Shown in pieces: positions 1 through 7,724 of a stretch of DNA of 64,000 bases (the first letter of the stretch is position 1; every line of letters starts with the position of its first letter). The position numbers and the translations under genes are program-made. Where the stretch lies: contig JAGOTG010000005.1 in the NCBI GenBank assembly GCA_018061965.1, positions 1 through 64,000 on the forward strand, given 5' to 3'. The stretch is from Legionellaceae bacterium (lineage in GTDB: Bacteria > Pseudomonadota > Gammaproteobacteria > Legionellales > Legionellaceae). The notes below the pieces were generated by a model that was given only the letters and a program-made list of their open reading frames with translations, was not told the DNA's origin and did no database searches.

Positions 1-90
1 ATTGCTCAGAAATGGACAATGCCGATTCAAAACTGGAAGCCAGCTATGAATCGGTTTATGATCGAATTCAGCGATAGAGTTACTGAATAA
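1..90 (+). CDS. IS256-family transposase, C-terminal end (partial)
   Basis: The open frame entering from the left edge encodes the last 29 residues of a transposase and stops at TAA. The tail contains KWTMPIQNWKPAMNRF followed by a stretch like IEFSDRV, which is the characteristic C-terminus of IS256/mutator-type DDE transposases (compare KWTMPIRNWxxALNRFAIxF in the family). The catalytic part lies outside the window, so intactness cannot be judged. It is followed within about 35 bp by a sequence resembling an IS256-family terminal repeat. Confidence 0.75.
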   Translation: MAQKWTMPIQNWKPAMNRFMIEFSDRVTE

Positions 91-126
91 GGGAATGGCT
101 AGTTACACAGAATATTTTACAGACTC
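1..126 (+). mobile_element. Right end of an IS256-family insertion sequence
   Basis: The transposase stop codon at 88-90 is followed by a stretch (91-126) containing GGCTAGTTACACAG and TTTTACAGACTCC. This pattern of TTACACAGA then TTTACA is typical of IS256-family terminal inverted repeats. The outer boundary near 126 is inferred; the other end is outside the window. The IS end abuts, and slightly overlaps, the domain V region of the group II intron on the opposite strand, so the IS probably landed in the 3' end of that intron and removed its domain VI. Confidence 0.55.
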
Positions 127-160
127 CGCAGCATGAATCTCTCAACTCACTGCGCTCCCA
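121..160 (-). other. Group II intron domain V-like hairpin
   Basis: On the minus strand this stretch can fold as CGCAG/CTGCG plus TGAGT/GATTCA with a GAGA (GNRA) tetraloop and a two-base bulge on the 3' side. AGC lies near the 5' base, in the position of the catalytic triad. The placement immediately 3' of the RT gene is where domain V belongs. The lowest stem pairs imperfectly, suggesting decay. Confidence 0.55.
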
Positions 161-1371
161 TTAAGCAACCTTAAACATCAGCTTCCAATGTGCAAATAGT
201 CGCGGGGACTTTTTCATGATTTTCTTGATCAATGCCCACCCTCGGTGTTTATATTTCAAGTTGTCATATTTTCTAAGCGCCCACTTTACCAACGTTTCAT
301 TAAAGTGCTCGAGTACTGGCATCAATGCAGTCTTGTAGAATTTACCATAATAGTTAATCCAGCCCTGAAGGATGGGGTTAAGCCATTTTGCTATGTCTAT
401 CAATTCCATATCTGTCCTATTTCGCACATTCATTTTACGTATTTTTGCATTCATGGCTACTCTGGCATCCTTTCCAACTGCTGGTAAGAAACTTGCAAAT
501 AGTTCATTCCTCTGTACGTTTTTCGCACTTCTGGCGCTAAACTCATACCCCAAAAATTTAAAGTTTGTGTTCGGATAGCTACCCTTTCGGCGACCATCTT
601 TACAGTACACAATCTTAGTTTTTGTTGGATGTAGTTCTAGTTTGCATTCTTCAAACCGTAGCTTCAGCTCGACTAATAACGCCTGTGCCTCAGCTTGTAA
701 GAGCATCATCGGCATATCTTGCCCACGGTTTGTTAGCATGATTGAGCGTCATCCACATATCAAATACATAATGAAGAAATAGATTACTTAAAATTGGACT
801 TATTACCCCGCCTTGCGGCACACCGCAAGTACGCGCAACAATATCCCCGTTGGGCATATGCATTGGAGCCTTAAGCCATCTCTCTATGTAAAGTAAAACC
901 CATTTGTTGTCCGTATGCTTTTTAACTGCTTTCATGAGCAATGTTATCAAACAGACCTTTAATATCAAACTCCAAGATCCAGTTGTATTTCCAGCATCTT
1001 GTGCGAGTTGTAGCAATCGCATCAAGCACTGACTTCCCTGGTCTATACCCATATGAGTCCACATGGAATATAGGCTCGACGTTTGGCTCAAAAGCTAGTT
1101 TCACGACCATTTGACCGATACGATCACTGACCGTTGGCACACCCAGCAAGCGATGACCGCCTTGCTTTTTGGGTATTTGGACTCATTTAACTGCTGGTGG
1201 AAAATAACTACCAGAACTTAAACGATTCCACAATTTATACAGATTATCCTTCCAATTCAGATCGAACGCATCTAGCGACTGCTGATCTACACCAGCAGAA
1301 CCTCGATTTGCTTTCACCAATTGGTATGCCTCATACACCAGAGTTTTTGGTATATCAAAAGGTTTTGTCAT
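161..1371 (-). pseudogene. ltrA: Group II intron reverse transcriptase/maturase, frameshifted
   Basis: Successive pieces of one LtrA-type protein lie in different minus-strand frames. They are an N-terminal part (1183-1371, including NRGSAGVDQQSLDAF), an RT palm part (about 740-1149) with the PQGGVISPILSNLFLHYV block and the catalytic YADD, and a thumb/maturase part (161-739, including FKFLGYEF and WINYYGKFYK). A complete protein would be about 400 residues, normal for bacterial intron ORFs, but at least two frameshifts and one in-frame interruption break it. Known role of the family: intron splicing (maturase) and target-primed reverse transcription. This copy should be inactive. Confidence 0.85.
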
Positions 1372-1913
1372 TATTTAAAATATTCTTCTTTTGCAAGTTG
1401 TAAATTAAATAAGACTGCTTAACGTCACCCCTTCGCTCCATTGCCATTACAGCAACTTCATCACTACTACGAATGACTCCGCCATAGTTCTTGACATCGG
1501 TACTCTCATTCTATAGGTTCTTGACTATTGAACTTCTCCCTTGGCATTCAAGCGACTACTTCCCGTAGTTCCACATCAGAGCCCGGATTAAACTCACGCC
1601 TTCTCTACGCCGGACACCGCTTACCCTGTAATCAGGTAACTGATAAACTTATCCCGGAGCAAATTTCAGACTCCGGTTTTGATGTCACTTTCCTCTAACG
1701 ACGCTTCAACAAAGGTTCAGCCTTATTCGTCTTTTTAATCCATACCTCACCCAAAGATACTTGCCTTGGGCTTTACCCTCAACGCTCACCACCGTTGCTC
1801 TTTACAACAGCAGCTTGAGGCGGTTTGTAATCAGCTCCTGAAAGCCGAATACGGTGGGCCTACCACCATCTCTAATGTAGCTTTTCACACAATCACTAAA
1901 ACCCAATTATGTT

Positions 1914-2738
1914 GCTACGGCGCACGAAATTTCTGGGGTTCTCGGCTACCTACCCAGACTTGGTACAAATAGACCATACTCCCGTTGATCTCATCATTGT
2001 TGACGAGGTTACACGGAGACCGATAGGTCGTCCATATTTAACAGCTTCCATTGATAACTTTAGTCGCTGTATCACAGGTTTTTGCTTAACACTTGAGGCG
2101 CCATCAGCCGTTTCAGTTGGCCTTTGTTTAGTTCACTCTGTGATTGATAAAACAGCTTATCTTGCTCGATTAGGTGTTAACGGCGAGTGGCCAATCTGGG
2201 GAAAACCGTTGGTCATGTATGTTGATAATGCGGCTGCGTTTCACAGCGAAGCATTACGACGCGGTTACGCGCAGCACGGCATTGAACTCAGATATCGACC
2301 TTTGGGAGAACCTCAGTATGGCGGCATCATGGATGCGTCTCATTGGTACATTGATGCAACATATCCACACATTACCAGGCACAACTTTCTCAAACATTCA
2401 AGAGCGTGGTGAGTATGATTCGGATGGCAAAGCAATATTAACTTTGTCAGAACTTGAAAAATGGTTAACTCTTGTCATTGTTAGTCAGTATCACAACAAC
2501 ATTAAGTCACCCTGCAGTCACATTATGGGAGCATCGTGAAAGCCTGAAATATTTAAAAGAATTCGGAGCCAGCAAAGTAGACGAGGCTGCTATTTTTGAA
2601 GCAATTGAGGCCATGCGTAAAATTACTGATGATGCCGCTGCGAGTACTCGTGCGGCAAGGCGAAAGAAGGAACGCAGCAGTCATGTTACTCAAAAATCGA
2701 TAGTAAATTCATCACGGCCAGGTTACTTTACTGGATGA
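1914..2738 (+). pseudogene. tniA: TniA-like Mu/Tn7-type transposase, 5'-truncated and frameshifted
   Basis: The first frame contains QIDHTPVDLIIVDEVTRRP and a downstream VDNAAAFHSEALRRG block, matching the DDE catalytic core (rve/Mu transposase) of TniA/TnsB-like enzymes; the Asp of HVDN/YVDN is the second catalytic residue. The frame then shifts (about 2330-2400 to the 2174-2539 frame: IGTLMQHIHTLPGTTFSN) and again near 2475-2520 into the frame ending at 2738. The N-terminal DNA-binding part is missing because the group II intron abuts the gene upstream. The family cuts and joins transposon ends together with the TniB ATPase encoded next. Not functional as it stands. Confidence 0.85.
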
Positions 2739-2745
2739 TACTTCG

Positions 2746-3519
2746 TTGGATGAAATTTCTTATGAGGAAGCCGTGATTAAGTTGGAAGCATTGATTTCTC
2801 ATCCAAAGCGTCAACGTATGCCGAATTTATTGATCGTTGGCCCAACCAATAATGGCAAATCAATGATCATTGAAAAATTTCGTCGTACGCATTTATTTAC
2901 AAATAAAGAGCATTATTCTGTTGAGGAGCATGCCATCAGCCCCCAAAATAGCACGATTTTACTCAATGTTGCTTCATGCTGTGGATGTACGGTTGAGAGT
3001 TCGCTTACGTGTTTCTGATCTTGAAATAATGGCACTTAGCATACTCAAAAATCTTAATGTTAAAATTATAATTATTGATGAAGTCCATAATCTACTGGCT
3101 GGCACAACCGCTATTCAGAGAGAGTTTTTAAATTTGATTCGGTTTTTAGGGAATCAGTTGAAAATACCTATTGTATGTGTCGGCACGAGAGAAGCCTATT
3201 TTGCGATCCGTAGTGATGATCAATTAGAAAACAGGTTTGAGCCGTTTACGTTACCATTGTGGAAAGACGATATTGAATTTGCCTCTTTACTCGCAAGCCT
3301 CACCTCTATTTTACCACTGCGGAAATCATCAATATTGACAACACCCGAATTGGTTCGTTTCATTCTTGATAAAAGCGAAGGAAAATAACGTTGCTCACCA
3401 ATGCGGCCGTACTTGCTATTGAGTCAGGAGAAGAGATGATCAACAAAAAAATTTTAGCGCGTATTGATTATAAGTCTCCATCAGAACGACGCCGTTCTTT
3501 TGAGCGCGATTTTGCATAG
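2746..3519 (+). pseudogene. tniB: TniB-like transposition ATPase, frameshifted
   Basis: The first frame (2746-3018) has a Walker A motif GPTNNGKS at about residues 28-35. After a frameshift near 2980-3010 the second frame (to 3388) has the Walker B/DEAD-like IIIIDEVHNLLAG, then QREFLNLIRFLGNQL and PIVCVGTREAY, all typical of the TniB AAA+ partner of TniA. A second shift near 3385 is needed to reach the natural C-terminus, which ends at TAG 3517-3519. The gene follows tniA by a few bases, the standard tniAB order. TniB acts as target selector and activator in Tn5053/Tn402-type transposition; this copy is broken. Confidence 0.85.
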
Positions 3520-3641
3520 CCACTAACGGTTTGTGAAAAAGAGATGTTTTTGACTATCTGATGCCAAAATAGAGTATACCTTAAGTTGACGTCAGGGAAT
3601 ATATTGGAAAAGCGTCAAGATAAAGTTGTATTTTTTATTTG

Positions 3642-3670
3642 TTGACACACTGTGTTCAAGGCTATAGACT
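3642..3670 (+). promoter_or_regulatory. Putative promoter of the mntA-hepT-resolvase unit
   Basis: TTGACA (3642-3647) and TAGACT (3665-3670) are separated by 17 bp and lie about 32 bp upstream of the mntA start. A near-palindrome, TTGACACA/TGTGTTCAA (about 3642-3659), overlaps the -35 element and would suit an autoregulator, but that is inference. Confidence 0.5.
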
Positions 3671-3701
3671 TTAACCTGACAGAGTATGAAAAAGATGACT
3701 T

Positions 3702-3992
3702 ATGAGACCATCAGAAGCACTACAATTACACCGCAAAGAAATCCGATTTATTGTTGAGCAACATCATGCCAGAAATGCGAGGGTATTTGGATCTGTGTTA
3801 AATGGTGAAGATACAGAGTTAAGCGATTTGGATCTTTTGGTAGATACGACAGAGCAAACCACAATGTTTGATATTGCAAGGATTCAAAATCAATTGCAAA
3901 AACTTCTTCACGTCTCTGTAGATGTATTGACTCCCAAAGGTTTGCCTGAGCGATTTCGCGCTAAAATATTGCGAGAGGCCAATCCTGTATGA
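3702..3992 (+). CDS. mntA: MntA-type nucleotidyltransferase antitoxin
   Basis: A 96-residue minimal nucleotidyltransferase. It contains the polymerase-beta superfamily signature GS (residues 30-31) followed by SDLDLLVD, supplying metal-binding Asp42 and Asp44. In MNT/HEPN pairs the nucleotidyltransferase neutralises the HEPN RNase, in characterised cases by AMPylating a Tyr of its R-x4-H-x-Y motif. The partner toxin gene follows with an ATGA overlap, and its target motif is intact, so the pair is probably active. A promoter-like TTGACA-17-TAGACT lies just upstream. Located beside a decayed transposon, as is common for mobile toxin-antitoxin modules. Confidence 0.85.
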   Translation: MRPSEALQLHRKEIRFIVEQHHARNARVFGSVLNGEDTELSDLDLLVDTTEQTTMFDIARIQNQLQKLLHVSVDVLTPKGLPERFRAKILREANPV

Positions 3993-4363
3993 CAAAGAAA
4001 GATGCAATGAGGATCCCTGATTATTTAGAGCATATATTGGAAGCACTTAAACGAATATTTCATTATGTTGACGATATAGACGAGGTAGTTTTCTTAACAA
4101 ACGAATTGGTTCAAGATGCGGTTCTTAGAAATTTAGAAATTATTGGAGAAGCTGCCAATAAATTGGTTCACTACCATGACGAATTTATTAAACAATACTC
4201 AGATGTGCCATGGGAAGATATGTATTGGATGCGAAATCGTATTTCCCACGGCTATTTTTCCATTGACTTTGAAATTATATGGAAAACAATCGAACAAGAT
4301 CTGCCGGAATTAAAAATTCAGATTCAGGGTATTTATCAAAAAATAATGGCGCAATCATTATGA
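3989..4363 (+). CDS. hepT: HEPN-domain toxin, HepT-like (DUF86)
   Basis: A 124-residue all-helical DUF86/HEPN protein. The catalytic motif RNRISHGY is at residues 82-89 (Arg82, His87, Tyr89), the active site of HEPN ribonucleases and the site modified by MntA antitoxins. The start overlaps the mntA stop (ATGA), indicating translational coupling. The 3' end overlaps the resolvase start in the same way. Predicted role: RNA-cleaving toxin held inactive by the upstream nucleotidyltransferase. Length and motif are normal for the family. Confidence 0.87.
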   Translation: MTKKDAMRIPDYLEHILEALKRIFHYVDDIDEVVFLTNELVQDAVLRNLEIIGEAANKLVHYHDEFIKQYSDVPWEDMYWMRNRISHGYFSIDFEIIWKTIEQDLPELKIQIQGIYQKIMAQSL

Positions 4364-4914
4364 CAGGACAACGGATTGGATATGTTCGGGTAAGCAGTAT
4401 AGATCAAAACACCGATAGGCAACTTGAGAACATTCCTGTGAATAGGGTCTTTACTGATAAAGCATCCGGTAAGGATACGCACCGACCTCAATTGGGTGCA
4501 CTACTGGAATTTATTCGAGAGGGAGATACGTTGGTTGTTCATAGTATGGATAGATTGGCAAGGAATTTGGATGATTTACGCGGGATTGTTGCACGCTTAA
4601 CTCAAAAAGGTGTGGCGATTGAGTTTGTTAAAGAGCACCTCACATTTACAAGCGAAGCAACACCAATGGCCAATTTGATGCTGTCAGTTATGGGGGCATT
4701 TGCTGAATTTGAGCGGGCTCTAATCAAAGAGCGCCAACGAGAAGGGATCGCTATCGCTAAATCAAAAGGAGCTTATAAAGGACGAAGAAAAGCGCTATCA
4801 TCCGAACAGATTCATGAATTAAAAACTTCCATTTTAGGTGGTGAAAAGAAAGCGCAACTGGCAAGAAAATATGGAATCAGCCGGGAAACCCTTTATCAAT
4901 ATTTGCGCACCTAA
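4360..4914 (+). CDS. Serine recombinase / resolvase (Tn3 resolvase-invertase family)
   Basis: A 184-residue protein starting MTGQRIGYVRVSS, with the nucleophilic Ser12 in the RVS motif, then DRLARNLDDL, GAFAEFERALIKERQREGI and a C-terminal helix-turn-helix (ARKYGISRETLYQYL). This is the complete resolvase/invertase layout. The ATG at 4360 overlaps the hepT stop (ATGA); a longer in-frame extension upstream would merely overlap hepT and is not supported. It may be the tniR-like resolvase belonging to the neighbouring tniAB remnants, now fused into the toxin-antitoxin operon. It appears intact, unlike tniA and tniB. Confidence 0.85.
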   Translation: MTGQRIGYVRVSSIDQNTDRQLENIPVNRVFTDKASGKDTHRPQLGALLEFIREGDTLVVHSMDRLARNLDDLRGIVARLTQKGVAIEFVKEHLTFTSEATPMANLMLSVMGAFAEFERALIKERQREGIAIAKSKGAYKGRRKALSSEQIHELKTSILGGEKKAQLARKYGISRETLYQYLRT

Positions 4915-5002
4915 GATATCCACCAGTAAAACAAATCACGACTTATTATTAAGCAATTGACATCGGCTTTTGGTATATATTGACACGAATACTGCGAATT
5001 TA

Positions 5003-5031
5003 ATGACGAAAATATAGGAAATTGATATAAT
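5003..5031 (+). promoter_or_regulatory. Putative promoter for the frameshifted gene at 5068
   Basis: A perfect TATAAT at 5026-5031 lies 17 bp after ATGACG (5003-5008, a weak -35 match) and 36 bp before the ATG. A Shine-Dalgarno-like AAAGAGG lies upstream of that ATG. Confidence 0.35.
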
Positions 5032-5067
5032 AAACCTACTCATTGAAAATAAAGAGGTTCGTTAATT

Positions 5068-5537
5068 ATGGACTTTCCATCCGAAAAAATGACACCTTTT
5101 AAAAGAAAGTTGCCCAGTGGTCACACTGAGACGAACCGAGTCAAACCTAGCAAAGCCCAAAAAATGACAGATCATTTGGTGACTCTGCTTGAATACGCAA
5201 GCCAAGACATAGAACGTGTTCAACACGAACCTGGTTCTCGATTTATTAAGCTCGTTGAGGCTTGTGGATCAAAAAAAGGGCTAAACTCTCGTTTATACAG
5301 GACAGATTTGATACGGTCATTGCGCCTTGGCTAGAAAAAAATAGAGTCGACCCCACTGTGACTGAGCAATTCAAAATCGATATGTCAATCTCTTACGCTA
5401 AAATACTGAATCGAGCAAATGTTAATCCAAGCATCACTATCAGTACAGAGTTTGCATCGAATTTAAGAGATATTTTAGCGCATATTGATGTGACTCAAGC
5501 ATTAAATCCATCATCACATGCTATGAATAGTAAGTAA
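5068..5537 (+). CDS. Unknown protein encoded in two frames joined at an A7 run
   Basis: The zero frame starts at 5068 behind AAAGAGG and would end after 88 codons. A second frame, -1 relative to the first, continues to 5537. The overlap sits on AAAAAAA at 5271-5277, where the zero-frame codons are AAA AAA, i.e. the slippery heptamer A_AAA_AAA. A -1 slip there gives one product of about 155 residues reading ...GSKKRAKLSFIQDRFD.... The sequence is basic at the N-terminus and helical afterwards; I do not recognise the family. Either programmed -1 frameshifting or a single-base indel explains it. The position just after a mobile element suggests accessory DNA. Confidence 0.5.
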
Positions 5538-5548
5538 TTTTACCCCCC

Positions 5549-5623
5549 GTCATCCTGAGTAGCTTGCTTGCGACGATAGATCTTCAGATGATTGTAAGAT
5601 CCCTCGCTACGCTTTGGTTGACG
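5549..5623. repeat. Dispersed intergenic repeat, copy 1
   Basis: Begins CGTCATCCTGAG and ends with AGATCCCTCGCTACGCTTTGG..TGACG, with partly complementary ends. A second, clearly related unit lies at 26308-26397 (CATCATCCTGAGCGCG ... GATCCTTCACTGCG ... GATGACG). The same CGTCATCCTGAG...GATCCTTCG type of element is frequent in AT-rich intracellular bacteria; its function is unknown. Confidence 0.55.
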
Positions 5624-6057
5624 TAATAGCAGTTACTCTAGAATGGAGTAAGAATACTCATGAAATCTGGAATAGAGCTTACATACCCAAAAGTTATCAG
5701 ATGACATTTATCATGTTTATTGTGAGGTAAGGGCCATTATTCCAGACGTACATCGTCGACAGAAACTAAGGCAGCAAAAAGAACAGGCAAAACCACTTTC
5801 AATGGAACATCAAGATAACTCCAAACGTCAAAAACGACCCCATGTAGGGAGGAAGTAAAAACATTTGGGTAAATAGCAGCCTTATAACCCTTGTTGTGTA
5901 TGGCTGATTCATATTTTTGTTTGACTATTACTATCGCGCCATCTTTAAGTGGGTTTATATAGCCATTTACCCCCGTATTATTAAGCTATTGACAATGACT
6001 TCTGATTATTGTCATCGTCTTCTGAAAGTGACAGCCGTCCGTCAAACAACTATAGGA
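5624..6057. other. Gene-poor stretch with one orphan reading frame
   Basis: No convincing gene. On the plus strand an open frame from 5676 to 5858 encodes a highly basic tail rich in Gln, Lys and Arg (for example RRQKLRQQKEQ and QKRPHVGRK), but it lacks a plausible start and ribosome site, so it is best read as the 3' remnant of a lost gene. The remainder is AT-rich spacer up to the stop codon of the GIY-YIG gene. Confidence 0.35.
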
Positions 6058-6366
6058 CTACACGCCCAGCTCATTCACAATTTGCACTCGAGGATCTGCT
6101 GAGAGTTTTGTTGGATCAAAAATGATTTTTTCTTTCTCCACGCGCGTGAGTTTTTTAATCTCTCGCTCCAGTCGCATGGCTAAAGACTTTTCACCTACAA
6201 TTTTCCAGCATTGAGCAATGTGCACCGGTTTGAAACTTCGGGTGTATTTGCATTTCCCTGTGCCATTCACATGTGATTGATACCGCTTATCTAAATCGTT
6301 GGTATAGCCCGTATAGTAGGTATCATTGTCACAATACAAAATATAGACCCAGTAACATTTCTCCAT
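6058..6366 (-). CDS. GIY-YIG domain protein, UPF0213/YhbQ type
   Basis: A 102-residue single-domain GIY-YIG protein. The opening YWVYILYCDNDTYYTGYTND supplies the paired GIY (YIL here) and YIG-like (YTGYT) strands, followed by the Arg of DLDKRYQSH and the Glu of LEREIKKLTRVEKE that coordinates metal. Stand-alone members of this size (E. coli YhbQ class) are small nucleases of uncertain role in DNA maintenance. It is transcribed away from the mobile region and lies 10 bp downstream of the deacetylase gene, probably as the last gene of that transcription unit. Confidence 0.85.
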   Translation of the reverse strand: MEKCYWVYILYCDNDTYYTGYTNDLDKRYQSHVNGTGKCKYTRSFKPVHIAQCWKIVGEKSLAMRLEREIKKLTRVEKEKIIFDPTKLSADPRVQIVNELGV

Positions 6367-6376
6367 GACTTAAGGT

Positions 6377-7714
6377 CTAACTCCGCGGTGTGAAAATAGT
6401 CGGTAATGCCACAACCAAATCCACATTATCGCTTGTGTCACTATATTGCTTAATCTCATATTTTTCAGTTTTTAAGTGCCGAAACAAAGTTAATCTCTGA
6501 CCAGCCGTTGCAAAATTTACCCCGTGACAAATACGCGTGCCGCTAGGGGCGTGCAATGGTTTTTCCCATAAAGAAGCGCCTATGAGACTTGTCGTAATAG
6601 CGCCTAATTCTTTGTCTGCTTCATCGTCAGTAGCTTCATCCTCACTATCGTCCTGCTTGAGGCTGGCTCGCTTCAGAGGTAGCTCTTTTCTGCTAGGCGC
6701 GCAACAGTCAACGCAAAGTATAGATGCACTAGCAGATGATTCAGCAGAGACTTTGTTTGATTTTCGCATGTAATCTAGTATCTCATCCGGCTTGATACAT
6801 GCCTCATATAAAGCTACAAATTCCCACTCATCTTTATCCAATAACGACATAGCAAGCGCAATCCCTGCTGGTTCATTCGAGTTCCCATGAACCAACACAA
6901 TACTGCCTGAACAGGGTGATTCACCCTTTGCTAACCAGGCATCGGCACCAATTGTGATGAGACCAACCCGATTGAGCTGATGCATCAGTTTTTCATCGGT
7001 CACCAAACCAGGCGCTCTAAAAAATACAGAAGGCGTTTGACCATGGGCAATCAGTGATTTTTCAATTTCAAACAGCTCAAACTCCAGATTAGTCCCAGAA
7101 TCTAATAGAAAGTTTCTTTGCAACCCCGCTGGATCGCTCAGATCATGATAATAGAGATGCGTCGCACTATGGTTCCCCCACGTAATCTGTAAAGTACCTT
7201 GCCGTTGTTGCTCTATAAGCCATTGAAACTCTTCTGCATGCAATGTACGCCAGAATTCCGTAATAAAAATAACGATAGGAACAGGTTTTGCTAATGCAAC
7301 CAATCTTTCAAAAAAAGCCTTTTCAAAGGGTTTGTTAGAAGGGCATAAATCGATGGTAAGAAATATTTGATTCGGTTCATGTTGGCGCATGGAATGTGTG
7401 ATGCCATCGTTAGTAATAGGATGCGCGGTGTTTTTAAGTCGTTCTAACAGGAAGCCATACGGCGTAGTTGCAATAGCATCTTTGGTATAATAGCCATTCT
7501 CATTTTGCCCTAAGACAGGCTTTCTATGGCGAATATCACCTTTACGAACACATACTGTGCGCAAAGTGTTGGGCTCGACTAATAAGAAATACCCTATTGC
7601 ATTGTGAGAATAGCTTCGAATAGCAATATGTAATTGATCATCATAATAACAGGGGGTAGAAAGTGCTTGATAATCTACAATCCCAGACGCAATGTTATCT
7701 ACTTTTAAATCCAT
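6377..7714 (-). CDS. NodB-like polysaccharide deacetylase domain protein with acidic tail
   Basis: A 445-residue protein without an obvious signal peptide. Residues about 115-300 carry a NodB/CE4 fold: FLTIDLCPS (Asp122, replacing the usual TFDD), GNHSATH (His182, His186, the metal H-x3-H), FRAPG (Arg233, Pro235) and LVHGN (His276). Residues 1-110 are an unassigned N-terminal domain. A Ser/Asp/Glu-rich linker (about 325-370) precedes an unassigned C-terminal domain. The family removes N- or O-acetyl groups from glycans. Its position directly upstream of LPS-core glycosyltransferase genes on the same strand would suit envelope sugar editing, but the missing secretion signal and extra domains also allow an effector-like role. 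The second active-site Asp seems altered. Confidence 0.6.
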   Translation of the reverse strand: MDLKVDNIASGIVDYQALSTPCYYDDQLHIAIRSYSHNAIGYFLLVEPNTLRTVCVRKGDIRHRKPVLGQNENGYYTKDAIATTPYGFLLERLKNTAHPITNDGITHSMRQHEPNQIFLTIDLCPSNKPFEKAFFERLVALAKPVPIVIFITEFWRTLHAEEFQWLIEQQRQGTLQITWGNHSATHLYYHDLSDPAGLQRNFLLDSGTNLEFELFEIEKSLIAHGQTPSVFFRAPGLVTDEKLMHQLNRVGLITIGADAWLAKGESPCSGSIVLVHGNSNEPAGIALAMSLLDKDEWEFVALYEACIKPDEILDYMRKSNKVSAESSASASILCVDCCAPSRKELPLKRASLKQDDSEDEATDDEADKELGAITTSLIGASLWEKPLHAPSGTRICHGVNFATAGQRLTLFRHLKTEKYEIKQYSDTSDNVDLVVALPTIFTPRS

Positions 7715-7724
7715 AGTATATCTC

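Larger units (their letters stand above)
121..1925 (-). mobile_element. Decayed group II intron (retroelement) inserted in tniA
   Basis: Read on the minus strand, the element begins at 1925 with GTGCG, the canonical GUGYG group II 5' end. It runs through about 550 bp of non-coding sequence (intron domains I-III expected), then a broken reverse transcriptase gene, then a domain V-like hairpin at 121-160. The plus-strand tniA reading frame begins directly beside the 1925 boundary, so the intron interrupts that gene in antisense. The RT is frameshifted and domain VI appears to be replaced by an IS256 end, so the intron is very unlikely to be mobile. The 1925 boundary rests on the GTGCG motif plus the resumption of TniA similarity and is an inference. 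Confidence 0.6.

Noticed and set aside
5676..5858. Short basic open frame
   Set aside because: No start codon with a ribosome site and no family; kept only as a possible 3' remnant within the gap entry.
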